In this document: positions 52,711-61,414 of the stretch, in pieces
How positions within the stretch are numbered: the first letter of the stretch is position 1
Layout: every line of letters begins with the position of its first letter
Assembly: GCF_004345645.1 (NCBI RefSeq)
Contig: NZ_SLWS01000002.1
Coordinates: forward strand, 620,001-684,000
Direction: 5' to 3'
DNA from: Actinocrispum wychmicini
GTDB lineage: Bacteria; Actinomycetota; Actinomycetes; Mycobacteriales; Pseudonocardiaceae
DNA: 64,000 nt
Translations under genes and position numbers: made by a program
The notes under the pieces: model-generated
Told to the model about the DNA's origin: nothing
The model's input: the letters and a program-made list of their open reading frames with translations, nothing else
Database searches by the model: none

Positions 52711-53699
52711 GCGTCACTCCCCTGGCCGGAGCGGCTGCGCGCGATCACCGCGGAGGCGCCGAAGTTGACGACCAGCGTCAGCGCGAACAGCGCGAGCCCG
52801 GCCGCCATCAGCGCGGACAGGCCGAACGGGCTCGCCGCGCCCCATTGCTGGGCGATCAGCGCGGACACCGAGTTCGCGCCGGACTGCAGGACATGCGGCT
52901 GGATCGCGAACACCGGCGCGATGATCATGTACACCGCGATGGTCTCGCCGAGCGCGCGGCCGAGGCCAAGCATGGTGCCGCCGATCATGCCGCTGCGCCC
53001 GAACGGCAGCACGACACTGCGGATCATGCCCCAGCGGGTGGCGCCGAGCGCGTACGCGCCTTCCCGTTCGCCCTGCGGTGCCTGTGAGAACGCCTCGCGC
53101 ATGACCGAGCACATGATCGGCATCACCATGAAGCCGACCACGAAGCCGGCGTAGAAGGTGGAGCTGGCGAACACCGTGTTGGTGCCCAGCGGGTCGTCCG
53201 GCTCGAACCCGTCCACCTTGAACACCGGGATCCAGCCCAGGTGGACCCCGATCCACCTGGGCACGTCCAATGTGTGCCACTGCAGGTAGACAGCGCCGAA
53301 CAGGCCGTACACCACGCTCGGGATGGCCGCCATCAGGTCGACGAGGCCGATCCAGAACCGTTTGCCGCGCGTGGCGTACTCCGAGATGTACAGCGAGACA
53401 CACAGCGCGAGGGGGAACGCCACGCAGAGCGCGACCGACGCGATCAGCAGGGTCCCGACCAGGACGGCGGCGATGCCGAAGTTGCCCGAGTCCGGCTGCC
53501 ACGCCTCGGTCGTGAAGAAGTCCCACCCCGCGGTGCTCAGCGCCTTGGTGCCGTTGGCCAGCAGGAAGCCCCCGACGGTGACCATGATGGCGAGCACTAC
53601 CAGGCCAGCCGCACGGATCCCGCCACGGAACACCCGGTCCGCGCCGCCAGGCGGCCGGACCCTCCTGCGGGTGCCCGGCGCGGTGTCGACCTGTGTCAT
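52707..53699 (-). CDS. pstC: Phosphate ABC transporter permease PstC
   Basis: 330 residues from ATG 53699 (GAGGG upstream). Six TM helices; permease motif EGAYALGATRWGMIRSVVLP and GLGRALGETIAVYMIIAPVF. Also SGNFGIAAVLVGTLLIASVAL and MAAIPSVVYGLFGAVYL, typical of PstC. First gene of the phosphate operon that runs to pstB at 40926. Confidence 0.94.
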   Translation of the reverse strand: MTQVDTAPGTRRRVRPPGGADRVFRGGIRAAGLVVLAIMVTVGGFLLANGTKALSTAGWDFFTTEAWQPDSGNFGIAAVLVGTLLIASVALCVAFPLALCVSLYISEYATRGKRFWIGLVDLMAAIPSVVYGLFGAVYLQWHTLDVPRWIGVHLGWIPVFKVDGFEPDDPLGTNTVFASSTFYAGFVVGFMVMPIMCSVMREAFSQAPQGEREGAYALGATRWGMIRSVVLPFGRSGMIGGTMLGLGRALGETIAVYMIIAPVFAIQPHVLQSGANSVSALIAQQWGAASPFGLSALMAAGLALFALTLVVNFGASAVIARSRSGQGSDA

Positions 53700-53807
53700 C
53701 GGCCCTCGTTTCTGTTTTGCCGACGTCAGCCAATCCAGCAGAGTTGGACGCCTCGCTGACAACCCATGAACAACGGACTAATAGGCAGATCCACCTACGC
53801 TTGGGAA
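53700..53807 (-). promoter_or_regulatory. Upstream region of the pst operon
   Basis: The 108 bp before pstC should carry the operon promoter. On the minus strand GTTCATGGGTT followed by GTCAGCGAGGC (about 53755-53776) loosely resembles a PHO box pair (consensus GTTCACC-type 11-bp repeats); the second copy is poor, so PhoP control is only a possibility. Confidence 0.3.
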
Positions 53808-54185
53808 TCAGAAGTGCACGACCTGTAACGCGTCAATATCGCGAACGGTCGCGGCCAGGTCACGAAAAGCCGAACCCGCGTTTTCGGCATGGAGTCTGCG
53901 TTGATAGCAACGGGTGGACATCGCTGCGTCCGAACGGTCTATTCGCAACCGCCAGACCCAGAGCCCGAGCTCGTCCCGAGTCGTGACTATGTCACCGGTT
54001 GTGAGCGATCCTTGCAGGTCATGAAGTGCCCGTAGGCAGGCGTCCGCATCCGGAAAGTCACCTACCGAACGCCCTATGCTTCGATTGTTAGCCGAGAGAA
54101 AGCGCCACGTAACTGAACCGTACGCACCCTGCGCGCGTTTGTCTGTCGAGTACTTCGTGAAGACCTGAAAACGTGCTGAGGCCAT
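53808..54185 (-). CDS. Small protein with two YegP/DUF1508-like repeats
   Basis: 125 residues from ATG 54185 (ACGGGG 5 bp upstream; GTG 54191 also possible). Two segments follow the W-R-x-L/F pattern of YegP-like (UPF0339) repeats: VTWRFLSANNRSIGRSVGDF with a helix DADACLRALHDLQ, and WVWRLRIDRSDAAMSTRCYQ with a helix AGSAFRDLAATV. Divergent members occur singly in actinomycetes; function unknown. It lies upstream of pstC on the same strand but about 110 bp away. Confidence 0.65.
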   Translation of the reverse strand: MASARFQVFTKYSTDKRAQGAYGSVTWRFLSANNRSIGRSVGDFPDADACLRALHDLQGSLTTGDIVTTRDELGLWVWRLRIDRSDAAMSTRCYQRRLHAENAGSAFRDLAATVRDIDALQVVHF

Positions 54186-54513
54186 CGTCACCCCGTTTGT
54201 CGCCAGTCCCCGACTGGGCCGCTCAAACAGTCAGTCACGTTGGTATACAACAGCGAAAGAAGAGAGAAATACGACCTTGCGCGCATCCTCACAAGGGATG
54301 ACATGAGTGGTCGAAAAGTTTCCGACCAACCCGGCCGGGGGGTGAGCCCGACGCCTGCCAGAAGCTCGGTGTCACCTCCCGCCCGGCTCACGTGATCCGG
54401 ACCACCTTGCCTACCCTGTACCCCATGGGGGTATAACTGGTCTCAGTAGCCCACCGTTCCCCCGGCCGACCCGGCCGGCCGCGCGGTGAGCCGGAGGTCA
54501 AGGAGTGCCCGGC
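54186..54513. other. Intergenic region between YegP-like gene and csoR
   Basis: About 330 bp without a convincing gene (a short minus-strand frame at 54188-54391 lacks family features and a ribosome site). It holds the csoR promoter/operator at its right end and must hold the promoter of the YegP-like gene. Confidence 0.6.
54408..54438 (+). promoter_or_regulatory. csoR promoter with copper-responsive CsoR operator
   Basis: TTGCCT (54408-54413) and TATAAC (54433-54438) with a 19-bp spacer form a promoter. The spacer and -10 edge carry the near-palindrome GTACCCCATGGGGGTAT (54419-54435), the G-tract/C-tract pattern of CsoR-type operators. Repressor bound here would block polymerase; copper would release it. 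Confidence 0.75.
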
Positions 54514-54795
54514 ATGCGGGGATACACCGGCAACAAGGAAGACCACCTGCGGCGGCTGCGCCGGATCGAAGGACAGGTCCGGGGACTGCAGCGGATGGTG
54601 GACAACGACGAGTACTGCATCGACATCCTGACGCAGATCTCGGCCGCCACACGTGCCCTGCAGGCCGTGTCGGTGTCGCTGCTCGACGAACACCTGCGGC
54701 ACTGCGTGACCGAGGCGATCACCGAAGGTGGCGCCGCCGCGGAGGAGAAGATCAAGGAAGCCAGCGACGCGATCGCCCGGCTCGTCCGTTCGTAA
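54514..54795 (+). CDS. csoR: CsoR copper-sensing repressor
   Basis: 93 residues from ATG 54514 (AAGGAG 8 bp upstream). Four-helix CsoR/RcnR fold (DUF156). The Cu(I) ligands are Cys35 (EYCIDIL), His60 and Cys64 (DEHLRHCV), in the same spacing as Mycobacterium CsoR. It should repress csoR-copZ-copA until copper binds. copZ follows after 12 bp. Confidence 0.93.
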   Translation: MRGYTGNKEDHLRRLRRIEGQVRGLQRMVDNDEYCIDILTQISAATRALQAVSVSLLDEHLRHCVTEAITEGGAAAEEKIKEASDAIARLVRS

Positions 54796-54807
54796 GAAAG
54801 GCCATCA

Positions 54808-55014
54808 ATGTCCCAGTCGACGTACACGGTTCAGGGCATGACCTGCGGTCACTGCGTCCAGTCGGTGACCGAGGAGGTCGGCGCGCTGTCCGGGGTCAGC
54901 CACGTCGAGGTCGACCTGCCCACCGGCCTGGTCACCATCACCAGCGACAGCGACCTCAGCGAGGCCGACGTGCGCACCGCCGTGACCGAGGCCGGCTACC
55001 AGCTCGCGAGCTGA
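54808..55014 (+). CDS. copZ: CopZ-type copper chaperone (HMA domain)
   Basis: 68 residues, one heavy-metal-associated domain with the metal site GMTCGHC at about 10-16 and the beta-alpha-beta-beta-alpha-beta pattern ending [10 protein letters not shown]. Passes Cu(I) to CopA. 14 bp before copA. Confidence 0.93.
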   Translation: MSQSTYTVQGMTCGHCVQSVTEEVGALSGVSHVEVDLPTGLVTITSDSDLSEADVRTAVTEAGYQLAS

Positions 55015-55028
55015 CATTCGAGGGGACG

Positions 55029-57182
55029 ATGACCGTGACCAGTCATGTCGAGCTGGCGATCGGCGGGATGACGTGCGCGTCCTGCGCGGCGCGGGTCGAA
55101 CGGAAACTGAACAAGCTCGACGGTGTGTCCGCGACGGTCAACTACGCGACCGAGAAGGCCGCGGTCACGTTCCCCCAGTCGGTGTCCACCACGGCACTGA
55201 TCCAGACCGTGGAAGCCGCCGGCTACACCGCTCAAGTGCCCGAGGCAGCCCAGGAGGCGGACACCACGCAGCTGCTGCGATGGCGGCTCCTCGTCTCTCT
55301 CGTGCTCGCGGTCCCGGTCACGCTGCTGTCGATGCTGATGCCCGCTCCGATGGCGGAGTCGATGGCCGGGATGCAGATGACTCCCGAGACTCCTGGCTGG
55401 CAATGGATCGTGTTCGCGTTGAGCACGCCGGTCGTCATCTGGGCGGCATGGCCCTTCCACAAGGCGGCGTGGACGAACCTCCGGCACGCGACGGCCACAA
55501 TGGACACTCTCATCTCGTTGGGGGTGAGCGCCGCGTACCTGTGGTCGGTGTACGCCTTGCTGTTCGGCGACGGCCACGTCTACTTCGAGGTCGCGGCCGT
55601 GGTGACCACGTTCATCCTGGCGGGACGGTACTTCGAGGCACGGTCCAAGCGCCGGGCCGGGGCCGCGCTGCGGGCGTTGCTCGAACTGGGCGCCAAGGAC
55701 GTCGCAGTGCTGCGGGACGGCCGTGAGGTGCGGATTCCGGTCGAACAGCTGACGGTCGGCACCACGTTCGTGGTCCGGCCGGGCGAGAAGATCGCCACCG
55801 ACGGCGTGGTCGAGGACGGCAGCTCAGCCGTGGACGCCAGCATGTTGACCGGCGAGTCCGTGCCGGTCGAGGTGGGCCCAGGCGACGCCGTGACCGGCGG
55901 CTGCGTCAACGCGGGCGGGCGGCTCATGGTGACGGCCACCCGGGTCGGGGCGGACACCCAGCTGGCGCAGATGGCGAAACTCGTGTCGGACGCGCAGACC
56001 GGCAAGGCGGCCGTGCAGCGGCTGGCGGATCGGGTGTCCGCTGTGTTCGTGCCGATCGTGATCGCGCTTTCCGTGGTGACGCTGGGGATCTGGCTGCTCT
56101 CGGGCGCTGACGCCAACAGCGCGTTCACCGCCGCGGTGGCCGTGCTGATCATCGCGTGCCCGTGCGCTCTCGGGTTGGCGACGCCGACGGCGCTGCTGGT
56201 CGGCACGGGTCGGGGTGCCCAGATGGGCATTCTGATCAAGGGCCCGGAGGTGCTGGAGTCCACTCGTCGCGTGGACACTGTCGTGTTGGACAAGACCGGC
56301 ACGGTCACGACCGGCCGGATGAGCCTGGCGCATGTGCACACCTCCGACGGCGTGTCCGAAGAGGACGCATTGCGGATGGCCGCGGCCCTGGAGCACGCGT
56401 CCGAGCACCCGATCGCGAAGGCCATCACCGCGGCGGTCGCGGACGTGCCCGCGGTGACGGATTTCAAGAACCTCGAAGGTCTTGGTGTGCAGGGCGTTGT
56501 GGGCGGCAAGCTGGTGGTCGTCGGCCGGGCGGGGCTCGTCGACACCATCTCCGACGACCTGCTGAACGCCAAGGAGGTCGCCGAACGTAAAGGCCACACA
56601 GCCGTCCTGGTCGCCTGGGACGGCCGCGCTCAGGCCGTGTTGTCCGTCGCGGACACGGTAAAGCCCACCTCTGCCGAAGCCGTCCGGGGCTTGCGCGCCC
56701 TGGGCCTGAACCCGGTGCTGTTGACCGGTGACAACGAGGCCACGGCCCGGAACGTGGCCGCCGAGGTGGGGATCGGGACGGTGATCGCCGAGGTCCTCCC
56801 GAAGGACAAAGTGGACGTTGTGCGGCGGCTGCAGGCCGAGGGGCACGTGGTCGCGATGGTCGGCGACGGCGTGAACGACGCGGCCGCGCTCGCCCAGTCC
56901 GACCTGGGCCTGGCCATGGGAACGGGCACGGACGTGGCCATCGAGGCCAGCGACCTGACCCTGGTCCGCGGCGACCTGAGGTCGGCCACGGACGCCATCC
57001 GCCTGGCCCGCCGAACCCTCGGCACGATCAAGGGCAACCTGTTCTGGGCCTTCGCCTACAACGTGGCCGCGGTCCCCATGGCCGCCCTCGGCCTGCTCAA
57101 CCCCATGATCGCCGGCGCGGCCATGGCCCTGTCCTCGATCTTCGTGGTGACGAACAGCCTGCGCCTGCGCCGGTTCCGCTGA
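55029..57182 (+). CDS. copA: P1B-type copper-exporting ATPase CopA
   Basis: 717 residues from ATG 55029 (GAGGGGA upstream). One N-terminal HMA domain (GMTCASC), eight TM helices with the metal channel motif [10 protein letters not shown], actuator TGES, phosphorylation site [14 protein letters not shown] (HP motif) and hinge [11 protein letters not shown] Met-rich loop ([16 protein letters not shown]) between TM segments may collect extracellular Cu(I). Exports Cu(I) from the cytoplasm under CsoR control. Confidence 0.95.
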   Translation: MTVTSHVELAIGGMTCASCAARVERKLNKLDGVSATVNYATEKAAVTFPQSVSTTALIQTVEAAGYTAQVPEAAQEADTTQLLRWRLLVSLVLAVPVTLLSMLMPAPMAESMAGMQMTPETPGWQWIVFALSTPVVIWAAWPFHKAAWTNLRHATATMDTLISLGVSAAYLWSVYALLFGDGHVYFEVAAVVTTFILAGRYFEARSKRRAGAALRALLELGAKDVAVLRDGREVRIPVEQLTVGTTFVVRPGEKIATDGVVEDGSSAVDASMLTGESVPVEVGPGDAVTGGCVNAGGRLMVTATRVGADTQLAQMAKLVSDAQTGKAAVQRLADRVSAVFVPIVIALSVVTLGIWLLSGADANSAFTAAVAVLIIACPCALGLATPTALLVGTGRGAQMGILIKGPEVLESTRRVDTVVLDKTGTVTTGRMSLAHVHTSDGVSEEDALRMAAALEHASEHPIAKAITAAVADVPAVTDFKNLEGLGVQGVVGGKLVVVGRAGLVDTISDDLLNAKEVAERKGHTAVLVAWDGRAQAVLSVADTVKPTSAEAVRGLRALGLNPVLLTGDNEATARNVAAEVGIGTVIAEVLPKDKVDVVRRLQAEGHVVAMVGDGVNDAAALAQSDLGLAMGTGTDVAIEASDLTLVRGDLRSATDAIRLARRTLGTIKGNLFWAFAYNVAAVPMAALGLLNPMIAGAAMALSSIFVVTNSLRLRRFR

Positions 57183-57192
57183 GGTCAGAACG

Positions 57193-57690
57193 TCAGAACG
57201 GCCGGTCGCCCAATGCGACCAGGACCTCGCGGAGGACACCCACCGCGGCCTCGACGGTCTCCGGCGGTACCGAGGACAACAGTTGGCGCTGGGCTTCGTT
57301 GCTGGCCACGACGGCCGCTTCGGCGGTCTGGACGCCGTGGGCGGTGAGCTGGACCCATGAGCTGCGGGCGTCGGTCTCGTCGCTGCCGCGTTTGATCAAC
57401 TTGGCCTCGGTCAGGCGGCGCAGCACGTTGCTCGTACCACCGGAGGACAGGAACAGCCGGGCGGCGAGGTCGGTCGGGCGCAGCCGGTAGGGCCTGCCGC
57501 TGGCGCGCAACACCGCGAGCACGTCGTACTCGGCCTTGGTCAGCTTGAACCTGGCGAGTTGCCGCTCGGTGGCCTCGGTCAGCAGGGCGCCGATCCGGAC
57601 GGCCCGTTTGCTGAGCTCCAGTTCGACGCCGGCAACCTCGGGCAACTCGGCCCGCCAGGCCTCGACGATGCCGTCCACCAGGTCTTTCAT
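57193..57690 (-). CDS. MarR-family regulator
   Basis: 165 residues. Winged HTH at about 50-115: LTKAEYDVLAVLRASGRPYR, then DLAARLFLSSGGTSNVLRRL and a wing ETDARSSWVQLT. Dimerisation helices at both ends. Divergent from an amidohydrolase gene with a clear double palindrome between, so it most likely controls that gene and itself. Confidence 0.9.
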   Translation of the reverse strand: MKDLVDGIVEAWRAELPEVAGVELELSKRAVRIGALLTEATERQLARFKLTKAEYDVLAVLRASGRPYRLRPTDLAARLFLSSGGTSNVLRRLTEAKLIKRGSDETDARSSWVQLTAHGVQTAEAAVVASNEAQRQLLSSVPPETVEAAVGVLREVLVALGDRPF

Positions 57691-57720
57691 GGTCCAAGAC
57701 TACCGCACCTCTTGCACTCT

Positions 57721-57756
57721 GAAAGCTTTCGAGATAGCTTTAAGAAAAGCTTTCTC
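57721..57756. promoter_or_regulatory. MarR operator: paired GAAAGCTTTC palindromes
   Basis: GAAAGCTTTC (57721-57730) and AAAAGCTTTCTC (57745-57756, core AAAGCTTT) are two palindromes 24 bp apart centre to centre, with a further AGCTTT half site between. They lie between the divergent MarR and amidohydrolase genes, immediately before the amidohydrolase ribosome site AGGAGG. Confidence 0.75.
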
Positions 57757-57768
57757 AGGAGGTAGTCG

Positions 57769-58932
57769 ATGCTGATCAAGAACGCGTACCTGCCCGGCCA
57801 AGGCGCCAGGGACATCCGGATCGAGCGCGGGACCATCACCGCCATCGAGTCCACACTCGATGGCCCAGCCGACTTGGACGCCACCAACCTGGTGGCGATA
57901 CCGGGCTTCGTGGACACCCACCGCCACATGGTCCAGTCGCCCCTGCGCGGCCTGGCACCGGACATGCCCCTGGCGGCCTACTTCACCGAGATCATCAGCC
58001 GGATGGACCGCTACACCGAGGAGGACATCCACAACGCGATCCTGCTGGGCGCCGCCGAAGCGATCGACGCGGGTGTGACCACAGTCCTCGACTGGGCCGG
58101 CACCCCAGCCGCGTTGACGATCGAAACCTACTCGCAGGCCGGAATCCGCGCGGTCTTCGCCAACTCCAACACCGAAAACGACCAGGACATCCGAAAGTAC
58201 GCCGGACTCACCGGCCGCGTGACAACAGCCCTGGCCCCACTCGGCCCCGACTTCATGTCCCTTGAGGACACAAAGCAGCGCCTGAAGCTGGCCCGAGAAC
58301 TGGGCCTCATGTCCTCCATGCACATCGGCGGCACAAAGCCCGGCGGCGTGGCGGCACTCCATGAAGCCGGCCTCCTCGGCCCAGACCTGCACTTCGTCCA
58401 CGGAAACCGCCTCACCGACGACGAACTGAGAATGATCGCCGACACCGGAAGCTCCCTGACCGTCTCCACAGTAGTGGAATCCCTGATGGGCCACGGAGAA
58501 ACAGCCTACAACCGGTTCCGAGCCGCCGGCGGCACCCCAGCCCTCGGCGTCGACGTAGTGATCAACAACCGCCCAGACCTCTTCACCGAAATGCAGTCAA
58601 CCCTCTGGCGCGAACGCCTGAAAACCCCCTTCCCAGCCAAAGACCTCCTCAAATCCGCAACCCAGGACGGAGCCAAAGCAATCGGCCTGCCAACCACCGG
58701 CCACCTGACCCCCGGCAACCACGCGGACATAGTCCTCCTGAACGGCCTGGAACACCTCCTCAACACCCCAGCCGACCTAGCAGGCGCGATCGTCACCTCC
58801 CTCGGCACCGAGAACGTCCAAACCGTGCTGGTGGACGGCGAAATCCAAAAACTCAACGGCAACCTAGTCAACCACTCCCTCACCGAACTACGAACCAAAA
58901 CCCGAGCAATAGCCGCAAAACTCCTCACCTGA
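57769..58932 (+). CDS. Amidohydrolase-superfamily deaminase/chlorohydrolase-like enzyme
   Basis: 387 residues. Metal motifs: GFVDTHRHMVQ (HxH, near 51-53), SSMHIGG (His near 185), FVHGNRL (His near 210) and an acidic residue in LGVDVV. The C-terminal beta part has GHLTPGNHADIVLL. Closest style is the cytosine deaminase/atrazine chlorohydrolase group; substrate unknown. AGGAGG precedes the ATG. Regulated by the divergent MarR protein. The last third uses A- and C-ending codons and almost avoids G-ending ones, a marked change within the gene. Confidence 0.88.
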   Translation: MLIKNAYLPGQGARDIRIERGTITAIESTLDGPADLDATNLVAIPGFVDTHRHMVQSPLRGLAPDMPLAAYFTEIISRMDRYTEEDIHNAILLGAAEAIDAGVTTVLDWAGTPAALTIETYSQAGIRAVFANSNTENDQDIRKYAGLTGRVTTALAPLGPDFMSLEDTKQRLKLARELGLMSSMHIGGTKPGGVAALHEAGLLGPDLHFVHGNRLTDDELRMIADTGSSLTVSTVVESLMGHGETAYNRFRAAGGTPALGVDVVINNRPDLFTEMQSTLWRERLKTPFPAKDLLKSATQDGAKAIGLPTTGHLTPGNHADIVLLNGLEHLLNTPADLAGAIVTSLGTENVQTVLVDGEIQKLNGNLVNHSLTELRTKTRAIAAKLLT

Positions 58933-59099
58933 CACACAACGGACTATCTCGGTTCGGCCGAACAACCCGCCGACAACGGGTCGCCGCCGTCCACTGCCGC
59001 CCTTCCAGCTGGACGGCTCACCACCTCCCGCCTCCTGTCTCCCGCCCATCGGCCGCCGCTCCGGCCCTCGGCTTCCAGCCTCTCTCTCCTCCTATCTCC

Positions 59100-59560
59100 A
59101 TTCCAGCCCCGCTACACCCTTCCGCAGTTCCAGCTTCCCCGCCCTCTCCTCCATTTCCAGCTTCGCAACACCCTTCCGCACTTCCAACTTCCCCACCCCC
59201 TCCTCCACTTCCAGCCTCGCACCCTTCTGCACTCCTGGCCTCCCCACTCCCTTCTCCACTTCCAGCTTCGCAACACCCTTCCGCACTTCCAACTTCCCCA
59301 CCCTCTCCTCCACTTCCAGCCCCGCTACACCCTTCTGCACTCCCGACTTCCCGCCCTCTCCTCCACTTCCAGCCTCGCAACACCCTTCTCCACTCCCGAC
59401 TTCCCCACCCTCTCCTCCACTTCCAGCTTCCACCCCCTTCTCCATTCCAGCCCCGCTACACCCTTCTGCAGTTCCAGCTCCCCGCCCTCTCCTCCATTTC
59501 CAGCTTCGCAACACCCTTCCGCACTTCCAACTTCCCCACCCCCTCCTCCACTTCCCCCCA
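59100..59560 (-). repeat. 54-bp tandem repeat (about 8-9 copies), strand-biased purine/pyrimidine
   Basis: The plus strand is a pyrimidine-rich array of units like CTTCCAGCTTCGCAACACCC + TTCCGCACTTCCAACTTCCC + CACCCTCTCCTCCA (54 bp, starting about 59100, 59154, 59208, 59259, 59313, 59366 and so on), with some shortened units and decayed copies to about 59640. All three minus frames stay open for long stretches; one would give an 18-residue repeat (KLEVRKGVAKLEVEERVG). Since that frame runs on into the inverted-repeat arm, I treat the array as non-coding. The purine strand bias could favour triplex DNA. Confidence 0.85.
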
Positions 59561-59643
59561 GCTCCCCCTTTCTCCACTTCGAGCCCGCCACACCTCTCTC
59601 GCCGGTTCCAGCTCTCCCTTCTCTGGTTCCGGCTTGGTGCAGT

Positions 59644-60007
59644 CCTTCGGACTGTCAACAGATGCTCGCTTTCCGTGGCATGTCGGTTTAAAGATTGTTC
59701 GCTCGCCGCGAGGGCAGGCCGCCAAGAGGGAGCCTCTTGTCGGGTTTTGCTGCTGTGGTTGGGTTGTCTTTCAAGGGGGTCGTGGTTCTCCCTCCCGTGT
59801 GGCCTGCCCAAGGGAATCACATCTGGCATGTGGTGTCCGGCTTGGGTTTCGGTCCGTATCGCTTTTCGTTGTATGCCGGTTCCCGTGGGCGGACCGCACG
59901 GCTTTCGTTGCTCGGACACCACATACCAGATGTGATTGGCTGCGCCCAGGCCACACGGGAGGGAGAACCACTCCAGCCACAGGTGTGCTGCGCGGGCACG
60001 CGCTTCG
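59644..60007 (+). repeat. Left arm of a ~360-bp inverted repeat; contains a T-shaped hairpin
   Basis: It matches 61415-61774 in inverted orientation (for example GATGCTCGCTTTCCGTGGCA in both). Inside, 59782-59806 pairs perfectly with 59947-59971 (25 bp), and 59815-59839 pairs with 59913-59937 (24 of 25). The two stems are joined by CCCAAGGG on one side and GGCTGCGCC on the other, each able to form its own small hairpin. The loop is 73 nt. Confidence 0.9.
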
Positions 60008-60128
60008 ACCTGGAGGCTCGGTGGCCGTGGGCGAAATTCGCTTCTCCTGGCTCGGTTTATTTGTTCGCTGATAGTGAAAAGCCTTATATTTCAACACATC
60101 CAGCATCGGCGTTCGATAGAATTGCCGT

Positions 60129-61361
60129 ATGGACACCACAGCGTCACTATGGCAGACCAGCGACACTGAGCTGGTCGATGCCCATACCGCTGTGGTCCAA
60201 CGCCAACGCCAACTATACGCCGAAGAACTCCGCCTCGTAGCCGAAATGGAAAGTCGTGGCGTCGCAACCAAACTCGGCTACAGCAACACCCCCGCGCTGT
60301 TGATGCACACCGCACGACTCAGCCGCACCGAGGCCCGGCGCCGGATTGCTCAAGCCGCAGATCTGTACGCCACCACCACACCCACCGGGTCAATGATCGA
60401 CCCAGTGCTGCCGCAGACCGCCAACGTCTTGGCGCGCGGTGAGGTCGGGTCGGAGCACGTGGACGTGATCCGCAAGACCCTCGCCAACTTGCCGCACCTG
60501 GACGCCGAACAACGCACCACAGCCGAGCAGGTAATGCTCACGCGCGCCGCTGAAGACGACCCGAAAGCCCTGGACCGGTTCGGGTTCCGGATACGCGACA
60601 TCGTCGACCCCGATGGACCACCGCCACCGGAGGAGGAGCCGAAGCGGCCGGCGCGGATGTTGCGTCGACACATCCGGCGGGACGGCAGCATGGAGTTCAA
60701 GGGGCACCTCGACCTCGAATCAGCCCAACTGTTCGAGAACCTACTCAAGCCCTTCGAGAAGCCACCCCCAGAAGGCAACGACACCCGCGGCTATGCTGAG
60801 CGGGCCGGGGACGCCTTCGCAGACGTGCTGCGGATGGCCGCCAACTGCCCGGACCTGCCCGCCCACAACGGCGCACGCACCGAGATCGCGGTCACCCTCT
60901 CCTTCGAACATCTCAAGCGGGCGCTGGATGACATGGTGCTGCCGGGTGACCAGCAGTTGACTGCCCGGGAAGCCCGCCTCCTCGCGTGCGACGGCCACAT
61001 CCTGCCCGCCGTCCTCGACGGTGACTCCAAGCCGTTGGATGTGGCCGTCCCCGCCTACGCCACCCCAGCCCACATCCGGCGCGGACTCTACCTGCGGGAC
61101 AAAGGATGCGCCTTCCCGGCGTGCGATCGACCAGGCAGTGTATGTGACTCCCACCACGTCGCGCACTGGGCACAGGGTGGACCGACCGAAATGGACAATA
61201 TGGCGCTACTTTGCCCCCACCACCACCGATTGGTCCACAACAGCGAGTGGCAGATCAAGATGATCGAGGGGAGACCGTGGTTCATCCCACCGGCCTATGT
61301 GGACTCATCGCGAACCCCAAGACGCAACCATATCCACACACCCATACCCAGCGCGGCATGA
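60129..61361 (+). CDS. DUF222 domain HNH endonuclease (13E12-family-like)
   Basis: 410 residues. DUF222 at about 20-300 (helical; ARLSRTEARRRIAQAADL and LPQTANVLARGEVGSEHV are typical). HNH domain at about 325-390: RDKGCAFPACDRPGSVCDSHHVAHWAQGG (shortened) and MALLCPHHHRLVHNSEWQI, giving the zinc Cys pairs and the His-His/Asn/His core. The start region upstream (60008-60128) is AT-rich. It may nick or cut DNA, perhaps the structured arms that flank it (inference). Confidence 0.9.
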   Translation: MDTTASLWQTSDTELVDAHTAVVQRQRQLYAEELRLVAEMESRGVATKLGYSNTPALLMHTARLSRTEARRRIAQAADLYATTTPTGSMIDPVLPQTANVLARGEVGSEHVDVIRKTLANLPHLDAEQRTTAEQVMLTRAAEDDPKALDRFGFRIRDIVDPDGPPPPEEEPKRPARMLRRHIRRDGSMEFKGHLDLESAQLFENLLKPFEKPPPEGNDTRGYAERAGDAFADVLRMAANCPDLPAHNGARTEIAVTLSFEHLKRALDDMVLPGDQQLTAREARLLACDGHILPAVLDGDSKPLDVAVPAYATPAHIRRGLYLRDKGCAFPACDRPGSVCDSHHVAHWAQGGPTEMDNMALLCPHHHRLVHNSEWQIKMIEGRPWFIPPAYVDSSRTPRRNHIHTPIPSAA

Positions 61362-61414
61362 CCAGCCGCGCTGGAAAGGCCCTGCGCTCGGCGTGCCCAG
61401 GCAGCAACCTGGCG

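Noticed and set aside
53755..53776. PHO boxes before pstC
   Set aside because: Only one fair GTTCA-type 11-mer; the second repeat is poor. Mentioned as a low-confidence possibility only.
54188..54391. 67-codon minus-strand frame between the YegP-like gene and csoR
   Set aside because: No ribosome site, no recognisable pattern, and it covers probable promoter sequence.
59100..59640. CRISPR array
   Set aside because: Units are contiguous 54-bp tandem repeats without unique spacers, and no cas genes are nearby.
59092..59922. Minus-strand frame with an 18-residue repeat (possible coiled-coil protein)
   Set aside because: The frame depends on the 54-bp array being a multiple of three, runs through the inverted-repeat arm, has no ribosome site, and other minus frames are equally open.
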